NCBI GenBank assembly: GCA_021292105.1
Contig: CM037869.1
Location: forward strand, 36,211,835 to 36,275,834
Source: Anadara kagoshimensis
Taxonomy: Eukaryota; Mollusca; Bivalvia; Arcoida; Arcidae
DNA length: 64,000 nt
Direction of reading: 5' to 3'
A program made the position numbers and the translations under genes. This document shows, one piece after another, positions 11,801-21,438 of this stretch; positions within the stretch are counted from its first letter, which is position 1, and each line of letters begins with the position of its first letter. The notes below the pieces were generated by a model. That model made no database searches, was not told the origin of the DNA, and worked only from the letters and a program-made list of their open reading frames with translations.

Positions 11801-14800
11801 TTAAATAAAAAACGGAAATTTTGGTTCTTTTATTATTTGTTGTTAGATAAATAAATAAATCAATAAATAAATAAATAAATAAAAGGATATTAAATATTAA
11901 TAAAAATTAATATGAACGATATTTTAAATAAAAAACGGAAATCTGGGTTCTTTTATTATTTGTTGTGATAAATAGATAAATAATTATATTTTCAAAGAAA
12001 TTTAAAATTATGTTTTGTAAAGTGTTAGAAAATAGTATATTATACTAAGAGCAAACACAAATATAGTTTTTTCTTTCTTTATTCATTTCTCACTATTATG
12101 TTTATTTTTTATTTATTTTTTTCTGCTGAAGGAAACTGAAATATCCAATGCTAATAAATAAATATATATATAAAAACACTAGAAGTTATTTCCGATAAAT
12201 CTGGGTATTATTTACTAAATAGAATGGAATAACCCCTTCTGCGTTACTTTCTGGATTGTGAATCGGACATGAATAAATATTTGCGTTTTATCTCTTAATG
12301 ATACTAAATGCAAATAGTATGTGAATGTCATCTATCATAATGAGCTTGTAATAAAATATATGACTGATTGCTCAAGGTCTGCTTCATATTTGGAATTCAA
12401 GTGCATTGATGACACCCAAGAAAAGATGGATTTGCAGTCATCAGATAATGTGGTCACGCACTATTAACGTTCCCTTTTTCTGAATCAAGATACCTGTTTT
12501 CTCTAATTATGCATATTTTGTGTTCTCAGTAAAAACTTTATGGTAAAGTTTGCTTCAACTACAAGAACTTAACAATACCAGGTGCTTACAAATTAAGTTT
12601 TGACTCAGTGATGTTGCATGACTATATATAGTTATAAATTCACTATGTCCAAAATTACCCTGAATATAGCCCTATAGATCTATTTTTATTAGGCACGTAA
12701 ATGAATGTACATATAATTTTGAAAAACCCGGCATCACTTCCTTAAAGAAAGTTAGAAAGTTCTTGTTCCAAATTCTCAATTAGCAATTAGTTTGCACGAT
12801 TCTTTAATAATACATGTAATGTCAAACCGTCTGAAGTTGAAATTTTATGCATATATTATAAGATAGGTCATTCTAAAAAGACTCCATATTTTAAAACATC
12901 TTCGAATGCAAATTCGCTGGTTTTGCTGGGGGATATATGGTCGTTCCACCCTCAAAGTCTACAAAGGATAGAGTGTTTTGGTTAATTCTACTTATTGTGT
13001 GGGTAAGAAGTCTGAATTGTTCAAATTGCAAAAAATGTTTTCTTCGTGTAGACATGTTTCGAACTTTGTGAATGAAATTTGTGAATATGAAATAAACACT
13101 ATAATTGAAACTGTTTTAGATACAAAATCCAAATTTTATTTAGGTTTGTGATTTTTTACTTTCAAATATTTTTATCTGATATTTTATTATTTAGATTCGT
13201 CATTTTGGATTGGAAACAGATTGTTTCAATTCAGCGGCAGGTCTAAAGACTTTGATTGTTATACCTTACAAGGTTCCGGTAGATCTCAAATACGTAAACA
13301 TCCTTGTTTTGAAAAGAAGGGTTTTATATGTAAAATAGAGTGAGTATGAGATAAAGCTAAATCTAATCTTGAAGTAAACGAACAACTTATATGAATATAC
13401 AAACATGCATCCGCTGATTGATTTGTTTAAAAACGAATGATCATATAAGGGTCAGCAGAATAGAAGTAGATATAGTGCTATCTCAGTAGGAGCGCCAACA
13501 CGGTATAATCCGCGAAAATATGTTGCTAGCAGTCGTTACGTATCCAATTGGAATCATCTTAAAAGGCGTGGGATTGTATACTTTCGGTGGACTTGTTTAA
13601 CCCCTCCGGAGCACTCGGTCTCACTTCCCTGGTGGAAGTCCGTGTGTTTATCCTAACTTGTCAGTTTCAAAGTTTTTTTTACTTCGCTTTTAGATTGTGA
13701 TTCGGACATGAATTGGTTTTAAAAAAACATACTAATTCATGTCTGGATCACATGAAAAAAGCATAGTAAAAACTTTTAAAATGACAAGTTAGATTAGACA
13801 CGCATACTTCCACGAAGAAAGTGAGACCGGGTGTTCCGGAAAGGTAAGCATCTCCTGATTAGCTAGCTACACGTGTGTAATCAATATTATGTCAAAGGAA
13901 CATGAAACTATGGGACGTTAAATATATCAAGGGCAATTGGTATGTTTGCTTTTGATGATTACAGTGGTAACGGGCATATCTTTGCATGTTATTGCTGTAT
14001 TGTGTGGACATCGGAGATTTAACTTGTAAAGGTTATTTTCCCAGTCAACCAAACAGAAACTTAAATCCATAATTATATACTATACCAGTCATTTCGGAAT
14101 TCAATTCCTCATATTGTATTTGCAAATTTTTATCAAGGCGTAAAAAATATATATATTCACTGTGTGTCTCTTTTTTGCAGTTATCTTTCTAATTGCGTCT
14201 TAAATGTTTCAACTCATGATTAGTTAATAATACTAGTGTACTAGTAATTTCGGAATTCAGTTCCTCATTATGTGCTTGGAACAAATTTGTGCAGAAGGGG
14301 TTGAAATAAAAATATATTTAAAAAAATCATCATATTGACTGTCGCCAAATCATTCAACTCAACATACAGATATATAGATGACGTTCTGTCTCTTAACAAT
14401 CCTAAATTTGGAGACTATGTACATGTAGATGCCATCTATCCTAGTGAGCTTGAAATAAAAGACACAAGTCTAGGCTTATCAAGGCCCTTAAGGCCGTCAT
14501 CGCAGTATTGTTGATAAGTCTGATGTTTCTGTGTCCAGGATTGCCCTGGATATATTTGACGTCTTATAGTTCCGTGTTCCTTTCACACAATTTTTTTTAC
14601 ACACGTGGCGGGTGTAGCTAGCTAAAAAGAGGTGCTTACCCTTTCGAAGCACCGGCCGCACCGAAAGTTCACATGTCTAACCTAACTTGTAAGTTTTAAA
14701 GTTTTTACTTTGCTTCTGGATTGTGATTCGGACATTGATTAGTATGTTTGTTTTTGATCATTTGTCTTTCGAGTGAAATTGTGCCTTGAATGTTTGAATA

Positions 14801-17800
14801 CGTAACTAGTTCATTTCTTTTTTAAATATACGTGAATATCTTTATTTAAGGCTATAACTGAATACTTGACTTGGGAATAGTCAATTATACCAAGAACATA
14901 ACAGAAAACATTGCATAAGTGTATACAGTAATGAGTCAACCACCGATACCAGAGTTTTAACAATCGTTTATAAAAATGTAGCAGTGTGGTGTAAAAAAAT
15001 CTTCTTTCAATGGAAAGAAGTCTTATCACAAACGTATTTCAAAGTTAGTCAGTGTCATGTTTTTAACACTTAAAAAGAAACTAAACTGTTACCAGACTTA
15101 TCAAAACTTTTTTTATATTTACATGTATTCTGAATTTTTATGTTGAAGCGTCTTTATTACTATTTGATTGATATATAGAACACACTTCTTTGTTTGTGTT
15201 GTCTAATTTAATGCTTACAAGGGATACTTTTGATTCAGCATCGTCAATTCAAAATCTTTTTAGCAATGCCACTGAACATTTAAAACTTTCTTCGGAAATA
15301 AACTTGTTCAGTAAATATCATCGTTTTATAGTGTATAATCCAGTGTTTTATTTATAAATTATCTGTGATATAACTGGTTTTTATTATTTTAATTATAACT
15401 TATGTATTGTTATTCTCAATTTTATATTTTATTACTTTGGTGTTACTGATACTATTGTATATTTTATTTTTTCTAGCCGCGAATAGCTGCAATATTGCTG
15501 ATGCGGCTTTAAACAATAACTCACTTACTCTTATTTCATACCACTTTTTCAAATTCATTAATTTATAGAATCCCTAAACAAATGGTTCTAGTGTTTCTAC
15601 TAATTCTTTCAAAACACATAACTTTGAATATAGACACTTAGTACTTTAATATCGTTATTTAGAAGTATATGTAGAATCATCTACAGCACATTACAAATTT
15701 CCGAAAGACCGACTGATAGACAGTCGAAGCAGTAACTAAGATTCGCTCACGTCTATATCATTGCATCCTTTAAAGGATATTTAAATCACAATCATTGTTT
15801 TTTCTTTTCTTTCACCAGACTTTCATGGTTTCTGTAGTCTTTTTAAAAGTATTTTATTTATATATAATTGCATATTAATAACAGATGTTTTGTTTTTCAG
15901 ATTTGGTAATCGGCGGACATATGTTCCAGCCTCTATGTGTCCGTATGCGTGGTATAAAATAGGAATGTCGTGTTTTCTGATTGATTTGACATTTAAATCA
16001 TGGATTCTCGCAAACGTATGTAATAATTATTATTTATGCTCTCTCTGTTGTGGGATCACACCATACGTTATTTGACGTACCATAGTCTCAGGTTCTAATT
16101 ACTCAATTTTGATTACACACGTGGCGGGTGTAGCTAGCTAAACAGGAAGTGATTTCAATTCAGGAGCACACGGTCTCATTTTCCTGATGTAAGTTCATGT
16201 GTTTTACGTAATAAGCAGGCTTCAACCTTATTATTTTGTTTTTTGATGTCGTTTTGGATTAGTATGTTTGTTTTTGATATGTAAAGTCAGTTATCTTGAT
16301 AATTCAAACTCGACGTCTCTGTGAAAGAATAATGGCAAATTTACCAAACCATGCTAACATCATTCGCCCTAAAATGGCGCAAGTAAACACGCTAACTTGC
16401 ACTACAGAAGTGATGCCGGGTGTTCCAGAAGGGTAAGCACCTCTACACCAAGACAATTCTTATAATAGATGTCATTATCATCAACATCGTGAAGACTACC
16501 ATAAAAGGTATTGAGAGCCTTGATAAGCCAAGGCCTGCAATATCTCTAAGTCTACAATGTATAAACAGCTAGCTTCGCTATATACAGTTCTCGTAGTGAA
16601 GCAAGCGGAACGATAGCATATTAACACTATAACCAGGAAAAACAAGAATATTCCTTTCTTTAGAAGGAAAGTAGAAAAATGGAATCATCACGTTTTTCAT
16701 ATATCTTTTTATGTAGCCTTCTTTAAAGTCAGAACTAACAAATTTGTTCCAAATTTGTATGTTGAATAAGTTTGATGTATCTGTGTCCAGGATTGCCCTG
16801 AATATATTTAACGTTCCATTGTCCTTTCACACAATTTTGATTACACACGTTGCGTGTGTAGCTATTAAAACAGGAGGTGCTTCTGGAGCACCCGGCCTCA
16901 CTTCCCTGGTGGAAGTTCACGTGTCTAACCTAACTTGTCAGTTCCAAAGTTTTTACTTTGCTTCTGTATTGTTATTTAGACATTGATTAGTATGTTTGCT
17001 TTTGATTACAATACAAGTTATATTAACAAGAATAAGAATTGATATTTTCGTCTTGATGTGATAAATGGAATTTTGGTATATATCATCTTAGACTTCTTAA
17101 AATGACTTTGCCTTTCGGGTGTCAGCAATTAGTTGCAGTGGAGTCGGAAGCTTTTGCTTATAATGGTAAGTAAAAATTAAATTACGACTAACAGGGCCAG
17201 TCAATTCAGTGCGTTCTCACTCCACTACAAAACACAATTGAGTAATGGTGTTTAACGTCCCAGTCAAGAATATTTCACTTATACCGAGACGTCGCCAGCT
17301 GAAGGCGAGTGTGCAGAAATCTTGCCTGTGCATTGCGCTAATGGCATTTTACAGCAGGGTTTTTTATCGTTCCAAGCCCATGGTGACACGGAACCTTATT
17401 TCTTTTAAGTTCCAATTCGAAAGAAACGTGACTTTCAGTTCGTCATGCGGAGTGCTTGGCGAAAGAACAGTCGACAATACGCACTTTAAACTCTTAGGTC
17501 AGACCTGGCCGGGGTTCGAATCAGCGACCTACCACTTACGGAGCGAGCACACAACCAACTAAGCTACCGCAGTGGTACACTAATATATGATGTACAAACA
17601 CCACATACATATTGATGATTTATTACCATAACGACTTTTTCTTTTCAGGAAAGATGCCAGCTGTACGATGATGCGTATCTTGCTACCATAGATAGCGCCG
17701 AAGTCAATGATCTTTTACAACCATTACTACGGGAAAGAACACAATGTAAATTGTCAAAGAAGTTGTCATTTATCGGCATGCAACTTTGACCTGTCCACAT

Positions 17801-20217
17801 GACCTTTCATTTGGGAATTTCCATACAGGAATGGGGAGGATCTACCAAATACATTGGTGGTGTTAAGATTTGCAGTTAATGCATACAACACAATCCATGT
17901 GTTTGAATAAAAACACGTGCACTTGTCCACAATAAATATTTAAACAAAAGGTCAAGGGAGACATGTCAATGTTGGTTACATTATATATATATATAATTCA
18001 ATTCTCCTTTGTTTCAAGCATTTTGATTGGTCGTATGTTTCTGTAACGTTTGCATGAATGGATTATGATGCAAAAAACAAGTTGAAAAAAGGTATTTTGG
18101 TAGGATTTCTTTTTCTTATCAAAGTCATAAATTAATGTCATATATCATTATTTTTCAAATTGTTTGCTGCACAAGACTAACCATATTAAAAATGTTTGAT
18201 AACAAAAGGAAAAAAGTTTAAGAAACTATCATTAAAATTTTGCCTTCGTTTACAATGTTTTGTGGTGGGAAGGTAGACACGGTTTCAAACAGCCAACAGA
18301 ACAGGCAATAGGTCATATGCAAATAGGCAACAGATAATTTTGCCATTTGATACATGCAAATTAGCTTCTTTTCCAGGTACAATAGATATTTAATGGTCAT
18401 AGATGTGTTTGTATACCATATTAGACACTGCTATTGATAGCAAAAATCCGTGCTAAAGTTTAAAATTACATTGCACTGTATAAATAAAGAGGAATTTGAT
18501 ATGTATCCACATGGAACAATTATTGTTTCTCAACATGTTTAAAATGTAGGTCTACAGGTTTCATATAATATATAAAGATCATGAACTCAATTCTAATCTG
18601 CATAATGGGTCCGGTAATATTCAATTGTGTAAACTTTCACCTTCTACACAAATCTTTAATGACACATTTTGAATTGGTATTGATTACTTAAACAACTGTG
18701 TTGTTTTTACACCAAAAAGTCTGAAATTACACAAAATGACGCGGCAAAAAATTTCATGAAAAATGATATATTGGGTTTTAATATTCAATTTGAAATTAAA
18801 AAAAGATATTTTACCAAAAATACTGTTGATTTGTTTTTGGATAAAAATCTATAAATTGATTTATAAGAAATGAAATTAATTTTTTTATGTTAGTATAAAA
18901 AATGGAACATTAAACACGTAATATAATTTACTATGCGAATTATTCAGTGTGCTAAATATCCAATTATTTCATACTTTTATAACAAAAAAGAAAAATTATC
19001 TTCATACCTATAATTAAATGTTTCTATTGAGCATAATTTATAACATTATACCAATTTAATTTTACAACACTAGACGGCCGTTTCGAAATACAATTCCTAA
19101 TCATCAATTCTTTGACCAAAATTATAAAACCAAAACTGTTTTCAATATGTTGAAAAGAATATCAAAGGACTGAAATGTATTTTACCAAATTTAGCTAGGG
19201 AAATACTTTGCATAAGGAAGTATACCTTTGTTTTTGAGCAATTTTAAAATCTAATTGCAGCAAGTTTAACCAACAGTATATTTTAGACACCAATACACAA
19301 TTATTGCCTACTGATATCCTCGGAGCACTAGCCCTAGAGATATCGGCTCAGGTGTTAAAATTACAAATTAAATCAGTTTTAATTTTACAGCACTAGACGA
19401 CCATTCCGGAATAAAATTTCTCAATTACTGATTGACTATTTAGTTAGTGCATTGTTATGATAAAACAACCCAATATATGTTAAGTATTGTTTTAACATAT
19501 GCAAAAAGAAAATATTCTTACGTTTTTACGAACACATGTCACTGGTGTACAATTATAAATTATATTTTAGAGAGCCTCCATTTTCTGGACCTGTATTTTT
19601 ACACTATACATGAGTCATATTAAGATGTTCCTAAAAATTGTGAATTTTGATGTGACCGTTTGACCAGAAAGTAGTATATAGTTATACAAGTAGTATAAAG
19701 TTTTAACAAATAAAAATCACTCAAATTAGTAGGTTTACTAATTTAAAATAAATGTAAATAGCAATTGTGTTCATACACCTGGTCTTAACAAAATTAAATC
19801 ATTACGTCATTCATCAAAGTGTAAGCAGTGTCAATCAAATCCGCCGTACCAATCTGTTAACTATGTCCGGATTTATTGCACCTATGTTAATCTAATTAAG
19901 ACTAACGAATAACAAAATTGACTTTTTGTAATTGTAATTTTCATATAATTTTCTCTATGTTTTTAATTTTAGATTTTAGAACAGGAGTATTTTGGACCGG
20001 TTTGAGATATTGGCAAGGTGATTGGCGCTGGGTTAAAACATCAAAACCGGCCAGATATACTAATTGGGGAAAGGGTCAACCACAGGTTCTGAACCATTGT
20101 GTGGTATATGAAAGGAACAATGATGATTTTACATGGAGTGTATCAGAAAAATATGATTGTGACTATCTTTATTATTCGTTTATTTGCGAAAAAGAATTGC
20201 ATCATTTTTATCATTAG
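2702..20217 (+). CDS. Tandem C-type lectin domain type II membrane protein (10 exons)
   Basis: Joining 2702-2897, 4016-4069, 5142-5216, 6196-6225, 8053-8141, 8910-9003, 13195-13339, 15901-16015, 17649-17745 and 19973-20217 gives 1140 nt, 379 residues plus TAG, with GT-AG introns and consistent phase throughout. Residues 1-41 are cytoplasmic, about 42-61 is a membrane anchor, 66-118 is a charged, heptad-like neck, 119-227 is lectin domain 1 and about 235-375 is lectin domain 2. Domain 2 shows the WTGL motif, NWGKGQPQ in the calcium-loop position and FICEKE at the end; domain 1 shows FWIGN and GFICKIE but no long loop. Both domains are split by introns of the same phases (0 then 1), which points to an internal duplication. 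Type II topology with a coiled-coil neck suggests a cell-surface carbohydrate or pathogen receptor. The WND calcium motif is missing (WSV instead), so calcium-dependent sugar binding is doubtful. The start is uncertain: ATG at 2702 or the in-frame ATG at 2819, the latter after a possible acceptor at 2795. An AATAAA lies at 20988. Confidence 0.85.
3582..3722 (+). repeat. SINE B fragment (tRNA-derived)
   Basis: Resembles the family best seen at 52309: TTGCTTGCTCCGTAAGCGAGAGGTCG, then GGGTCTGACCCAAGA and GTGACTGTTCTTTCGTCAA. Only the head half remains. Lies in lectin intron 1. Confidence 0.65.
4016..4069 (+). CDS. Lectin gene exon 2: neck
   Basis: A 54-nt exon, phase 1 on both sides, bounded by TTTTACAG and GTATCA. 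It encodes DIFRRHRELYQELSEKRH, charged and helix-like. Found by phase and sequence character, so boundaries are inferred from the sequence alone. Confidence 0.65.
4150..4420. repeat. Two-copy tandem duplication, about 135 bp
   Basis: ACTATGTTTGGGTGACTTAA and AAGTACCACTGATAT recur as ACTATGTTGGGGTGACTTAA and the same downstream segment, with small indels. Located in lectin intron 2. Confidence 0.75.
4645..4940. repeat. Short tandem and inverted repeats around AATGACAATGTATTGA
   Basis: AATGACAATGTATT recurs at three places, each followed by TGTCATCTAAAACA-like sequence and a TTCGCTTGC-like motif; one unit (about 4828-4890) is inverted relative to the others. Non-coding, in lectin intron 2. Confidence 0.6.
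5142..5216 (+). CDS. Lectin gene exon 3: neck coiled coil
   Basis: A 75-nt exon, phase 1 on both sides, after a long pyrimidine tract (TTTTTTTTCAG) and before GTAATA. Leucines in ESLKSLTKSLHLKLDYL are spaced as in a coiled coil, which would support oligomerisation of the receptor stalk. Confidence 0.75.
5571..5995 (+). mobile_element. Full-length SINE A with 15-bp target duplication
   Basis: CCAAACATCCCAACA at 5571-5585 is repeated exactly at 5981-5995. The element starts with a tRNA-Arg-like head (GTGGCCTAATGGATAAGACG, later GTTCGAGTCCCGCT as B box), has a non-tRNA body, a 3' domain with AATAGCTGAAAAATTGCTGA and a short AACC-repeat tail. The perfect duplication indicates a fairly recent insertion. 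The same 3' domain appears alone at 15478-15535. Confidence 0.9.
6196..6225 (+). CDS. Lectin gene exon 4: micro-exon in neck
   Basis: A 30-nt exon, phase 1 on both sides, bounded by TTGTAG and GTAAGT. It encodes DNCQHMLKNT and brings one cysteine into the stalk, which could form an interchain disulfide. Because the exon is symmetric, skipping it would keep the frame. Confidence 0.65.
6497..6895 (-). repeat. Degenerate, interrupted R1 copy
   Basis: Reverse-orientation R1 pieces: TCATCACAATATTGTTGATA, then ACACGTGGTGGATGTAGATAG, and further on CGCTTCCCTGATGTCA. Unrelated sequence separates them. The frame on the minus strand at 6170-6535 is non-genic. Confidence 0.45.
7060..7532. mobile_element. 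MITE with perfect 26-bp terminal inverted repeats
   Basis: 7060-7085 and 7507-7532 are exact inverted copies (TATATGTGATTGTATCAAGT at the left tip). The ends are compatible with a TA target duplication, as for Tc1/mariner-type elements. No transposase inside. The frames at 7102-7299 and 7245-7490 fall within it and are not genes. In lectin intron 4. Confidence 0.8.
7745..8015 (-). mobile_element. SINE B, reverse orientation
   Basis: Reverse complement of the SINE at 52309: GCGCTGATGGCATTATACAG, GGGTCAGACCCGGCCGGGG, then CCTCCCACTTACGTAGCAAG (tRNA-like head). Ends about 40 bp before lectin exon 5. Confidence 0.8.
8053..8141 (+). CDS. Lectin domain 1, first exon
   Basis: Encodes GTGFCCLDWTAIELQCFKIS and on to WPDAE, the beginning of a C-type lectin fold (Cys-x-x-x-Trp, then Cys, then W-x-x-A). 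Starts in phase 1 and ends in phase 0 at GTAATT. Confidence 0.8.
8910..9003 (+). CDS. Lectin domain 1, second exon
   Basis: Continues from phase 0 to phase 1. It encodes VGCRQYGHLVTLEYDYISPF, matching the family's C-x-x-x-G-x-L-(A/V)-x-(I/L) core with the helix that follows. Acceptor CTTTTAG, donor GTAAGT. Confidence 0.85.
9772..9900 (+). pseudogene. Reverse transcriptase fragment (YIDD box)
   Basis: In frame, LFLYSYEAEYMQNL leads to STYRYIDDVLSL, which carries a reverse-transcriptase active-site Y-x-D-D. Homology to downstream pieces at 12284 and 14341 shows it is one retroelement family. Truncated on both sides; after DVLSL the sequence is unrelated. In lectin intron 6. Exact class (LINE- or Penelope-like) cannot be settled. 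Confidence 0.65.
10884..10921. repeat. GAT-type microsatellite
   Basis: Imperfect run of GATGATGATGACGACGATG-like triplets in lectin intron 6. Confidence 0.8.
11265..11990. repeat. AT-rich tandem repeat, about 127-bp period
   Basis: GGAAATTTGGGTCCTTTTAT, TATTTGTTGTGATAAATAAA, GAGATATGTAAAGATAATTA and GAACAATATTTTAAATAAAA recur in order. Copies of the GGAAAT..GGGT motif lie near 11427, 11559, 11686, 11812 and 11937, about six units in total. Non-coding; a minisatellite with an embedded AAAT microsatellite in lectin intron 6. Confidence 0.85.
12284..12440 (+). pseudogene. Reverse transcriptase fragment, downstream portion
   Basis: VLSLNDTKCK, an in-frame stop, then YVNVIYHNELVIK and SRSASYLEF. 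It aligns with the 14341 fragment (VLSLNNPKFGDYV.. IYPSELEIKDT) and extends it. Stops and substitutions show decay. Confidence 0.6.
13195..13339 (+). CDS. Lectin domain 1, third exon (loop-deleted)
   Basis: Encodes FWIGN near its start and GFICKIE at its end, with DCYTLQ and HPCFEKK between. The WIG motif to final cysteine stretch is far shorter than in domain 2: the W-x-W, NW and EPN/QPD segment is absent. It leaves in phase 2 at GA|GTGAGT. If that donor were not used, the frame would read a TGA stop at once, giving a single-domain protein, so this junction is a natural alternative-termination point. Confidence 0.8.
13600..13935. repeat. Head-to-head pair of R1 copies
   Basis: A reverse R1 (GGAGCACTCGGTCTCACTTC to GATTGTGATTCGGACATGAA, up to about 13720) is directly followed by a forward R1 (CATACTAATTCATGTCTGGA to GACGTTAAATATATCAAGGG). 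Together they form a large imperfect palindrome in lectin intron 7. Confidence 0.8.
14341..14478 (+). pseudogene. Reverse transcriptase fragment (YIDD box)
   Basis: VAKSFNSTYRYIDDVLSLNN followed by PKFGDYV and IYPSELEIKDT in one frame. Shares near-identical nucleotides with 9850-9900, including TACAGATATATAGATGACGT. Truncated at both ends, in lectin intron 7. Confidence 0.7.
14490..14757 (-). repeat. R1 copy, near full length, reverse
   Basis: Starts with GTCATCGCAGTATTGTTGAT, carries TCCAGGATTGCCCTGGATAT, ACACACGTGGCGGGTGTAGC and GGATTGTGATTCGGACATTG, and ends at TAGTATGTTTGTTTTTGAT. Defines the full length of the family at about 265 bp. Confidence 0.85.
15478..15535 (+). repeat. SINE 3' domain remnant
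   Basis: GCGAATAGCTGCAATATTGC TGATGCGGC followed by a CTTACTC-type end matches the 3' domain of SINE A at 5586-5980. Confidence 0.6.
15901..16015 (+). CDS. Lectin domain 2, first exon
   Basis: Begins with one base that completes the phase-2 codon and ends in phase 0 before GTATGT. Encodes CPYAWYKIGMSCFLIDLTFK followed by SWILAN, a standard C-type lectin opening. Acceptor after TTTGTTTTTCAG. Confidence 0.85.
16075..16280 (-). repeat. R1 copy, reverse, 5' truncated
   Basis: ACACACGTGGCGGGTGTAGC, then GAGCACACGGTCTCATTTTC, ending TAGTATGTTTGTTTTTGATA. Located 60 bp past the donor of lectin exon 8. Confidence 0.75.
16765..17008 (-). repeat. R1 copy, reverse
   Basis: TCTGTGTCCAGGATTGCCCT to ATTGATTAGTATGTTTGCTT. 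The frames called on both strands at 16735-16986 lie wholly in this repeat. Confidence 0.85.
17237..17575 (-). mobile_element. SINE B, reverse, near full length
   Basis: From TAATGGTGTTTAACGTCCCA (reverse of the SINE tail region) through GCGCTAATGGCATTTTACAG and GGTCAGACCTGGCCGGGGTT to the tRNA-like head CTACCGCAGTGGT. The 105-residue frame at 17245-17562 is this SINE read antisense, not a gene. Confidence 0.88.
17649..17745 (+). CDS. Lectin domain 2, second exon
   Basis: Encodes ERCQLYDDAYLATIDSAEVN followed by DLLQPLLRE, the conserved C-x-x-x-x-A-x-L-A-T-I helix region. Phase 0 to phase 1, acceptor TTTTCAG, donor GTAAAT. A reverse SINE ends about 70 bp upstream. Confidence 0.9.
19060..19425. 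repeat. R2 repeat, tandem dimer
   Basis: ACTAGACGGCCGTTTCGAAA near 19070 recurs as ACTAGACGACCATTCCGGAA near 19395, about 320 bp apart, with the internal body between them. R2 family also at 22.8, 24.9, 44.7 and 47.7 kb. No coding content. Lies in lectin intron 9. Confidence 0.7.
19973..20217 (+). CDS. Lectin domain 2, third exon and stop
   Basis: Encodes residues 299-379 and TAG. WTGL, W-x-W, then NWGKGQPQ in place of EPN or QPD, HCVVY, and FICEKE. The WND triplet just before the penultimate cysteine is WSV here, so two usual calcium ligands are missing. The extreme C-terminus (LHHFYH) lies within a sequence duplicated downstream. Confidence 0.92.
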
Positions 20218-20447
20218 TTACTATTAACAGGTCCAACCCGAACGTTTGAAGGCCATTTATATAAACTTTGTAAAACAGCAGTTTTGACTGCCTAAGCAAT
20301 TTATGTTTTGTACCCATTCGTTTATTTGAAAAATAATTGCATCATTTTTATCATTAGTTACTATTAACAGGTCCAACTCGAACGTTTGAAGGCCATTTAT
20401 ATAAACGTTGTAAAACAGCAGTCTTGACTGCCTAAGCAATTTGTTTT
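20174..20447. repeat. Tandem duplication of the lectin 3' end
   Basis: From ATTCGTTTATTTG through TGCATCATTTTTATCATTAG and TTTGAAGGCCATTTATATAA to TGACTGCCTAAGCAATTT, the 20174-20310 segment is repeated at 20316-20447 with a few changes, offset 142 bp. The first copy contains the end of the coding sequence and its stop; the second is a non-coding echo in the 3' untranslated region. Confidence 0.9.
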
Positions 20448-21244
20448 TTAACCGTTATATGTCCAACTAAAACATTTAGAAATTCGTTTTGCTGAGTGTA
20501 TGTAAATATTATTTATCTTAAGTGTAGTGTGCATTTCTTACTACAAAAACAAAAACATTTGCCATACTAGTAGTAATATTTAACGTAGAAAAAGAATCGT
20601 TGAGGAACATATGCTTTGTTCTCAGTGTCAAAAACATTTGATGACAATTGACGGCAATTGTTGTGTCTGAAATGTATAAAGTGAGATAAATGTGTCTTTT
20701 GTGATTTTATTGCGGAAAAAAGCATAAAAATGTAAAAATCATTAATACAACTTGCCAAAATTTGGTCAGTTTAAATAATGTTTTATTCACAAAATACAAA
20801 AACATACATATATACATAATGAAAAGGATTCGAGAACAAGACCAAGATCTTATATACAAAATTTGGTTCTCCCTCGCTATAAACTAGTTTATTTGGGCCT
20901 CATAATTTCGGGATTGACTCGTTATACACTTGGTATGGTGTGATTACTTATTTTATTTATAATATTGCTGTATTGTTGTATTACAAAAATAAACATTTAC
21001 AGTTATTTCATTTGTTTGTAAAACACCATTTGCTAATTACGCTTCCGACTGCTTCTTTCGTAAACCTGTTAACAAAGCCAGAGGTATGTCGGTATTCATG
21101 CAATACTCTATATGACATGGTTGACCAAGACAGATCGGACATCGTACGTAAATGAGATTAAGAATACATATGTTCTCACTTAGCATGGAAATGAAGCCAT
21201 TAAACAAAGTGAAATATATGTTGTAATAACGTATATGTAGTATA
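20448..21244. other. Lectin 3' flank, no gene seen
   Basis: AT-rich. AATAAA at 20988-20993 is a possible polyadenylation signal for the lectin gene, but it is about 770 bp past the stop. Short frames here resemble nothing known. Confidence 0.35.
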
Positions 21245-21335
21245 GTAAAAAATACTTACTTATCCATGTCTGAATCACAATTAAGAAGCAAAGTAAGACC
21301 TGACAAGTCAGGTCAGACACGTGAACCAGGAAAGT
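21245..21335 (+). repeat. R1 fragment, forward
   Basis: CATGTCTGAATCACAATTAA, GACAAGTCAGGTCAGACACG and then a break within the CCAGGAAAGTGA region. Confidence 0.65.
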
Positions 21336-21438
21336 GATAAGCCGTTTGGGAAACAGACAGAAAACATGTACACTGTAGAAAATGTGACGTTTCGTTAAAA
21401 TACAAATTTGATAATGCACATTCAGCGGAACCATCAGG

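Noticed and set aside
17245..17562. 105-residue protein on the plus strand
   Set aside because: It is the antisense reading of a SINE B copy.
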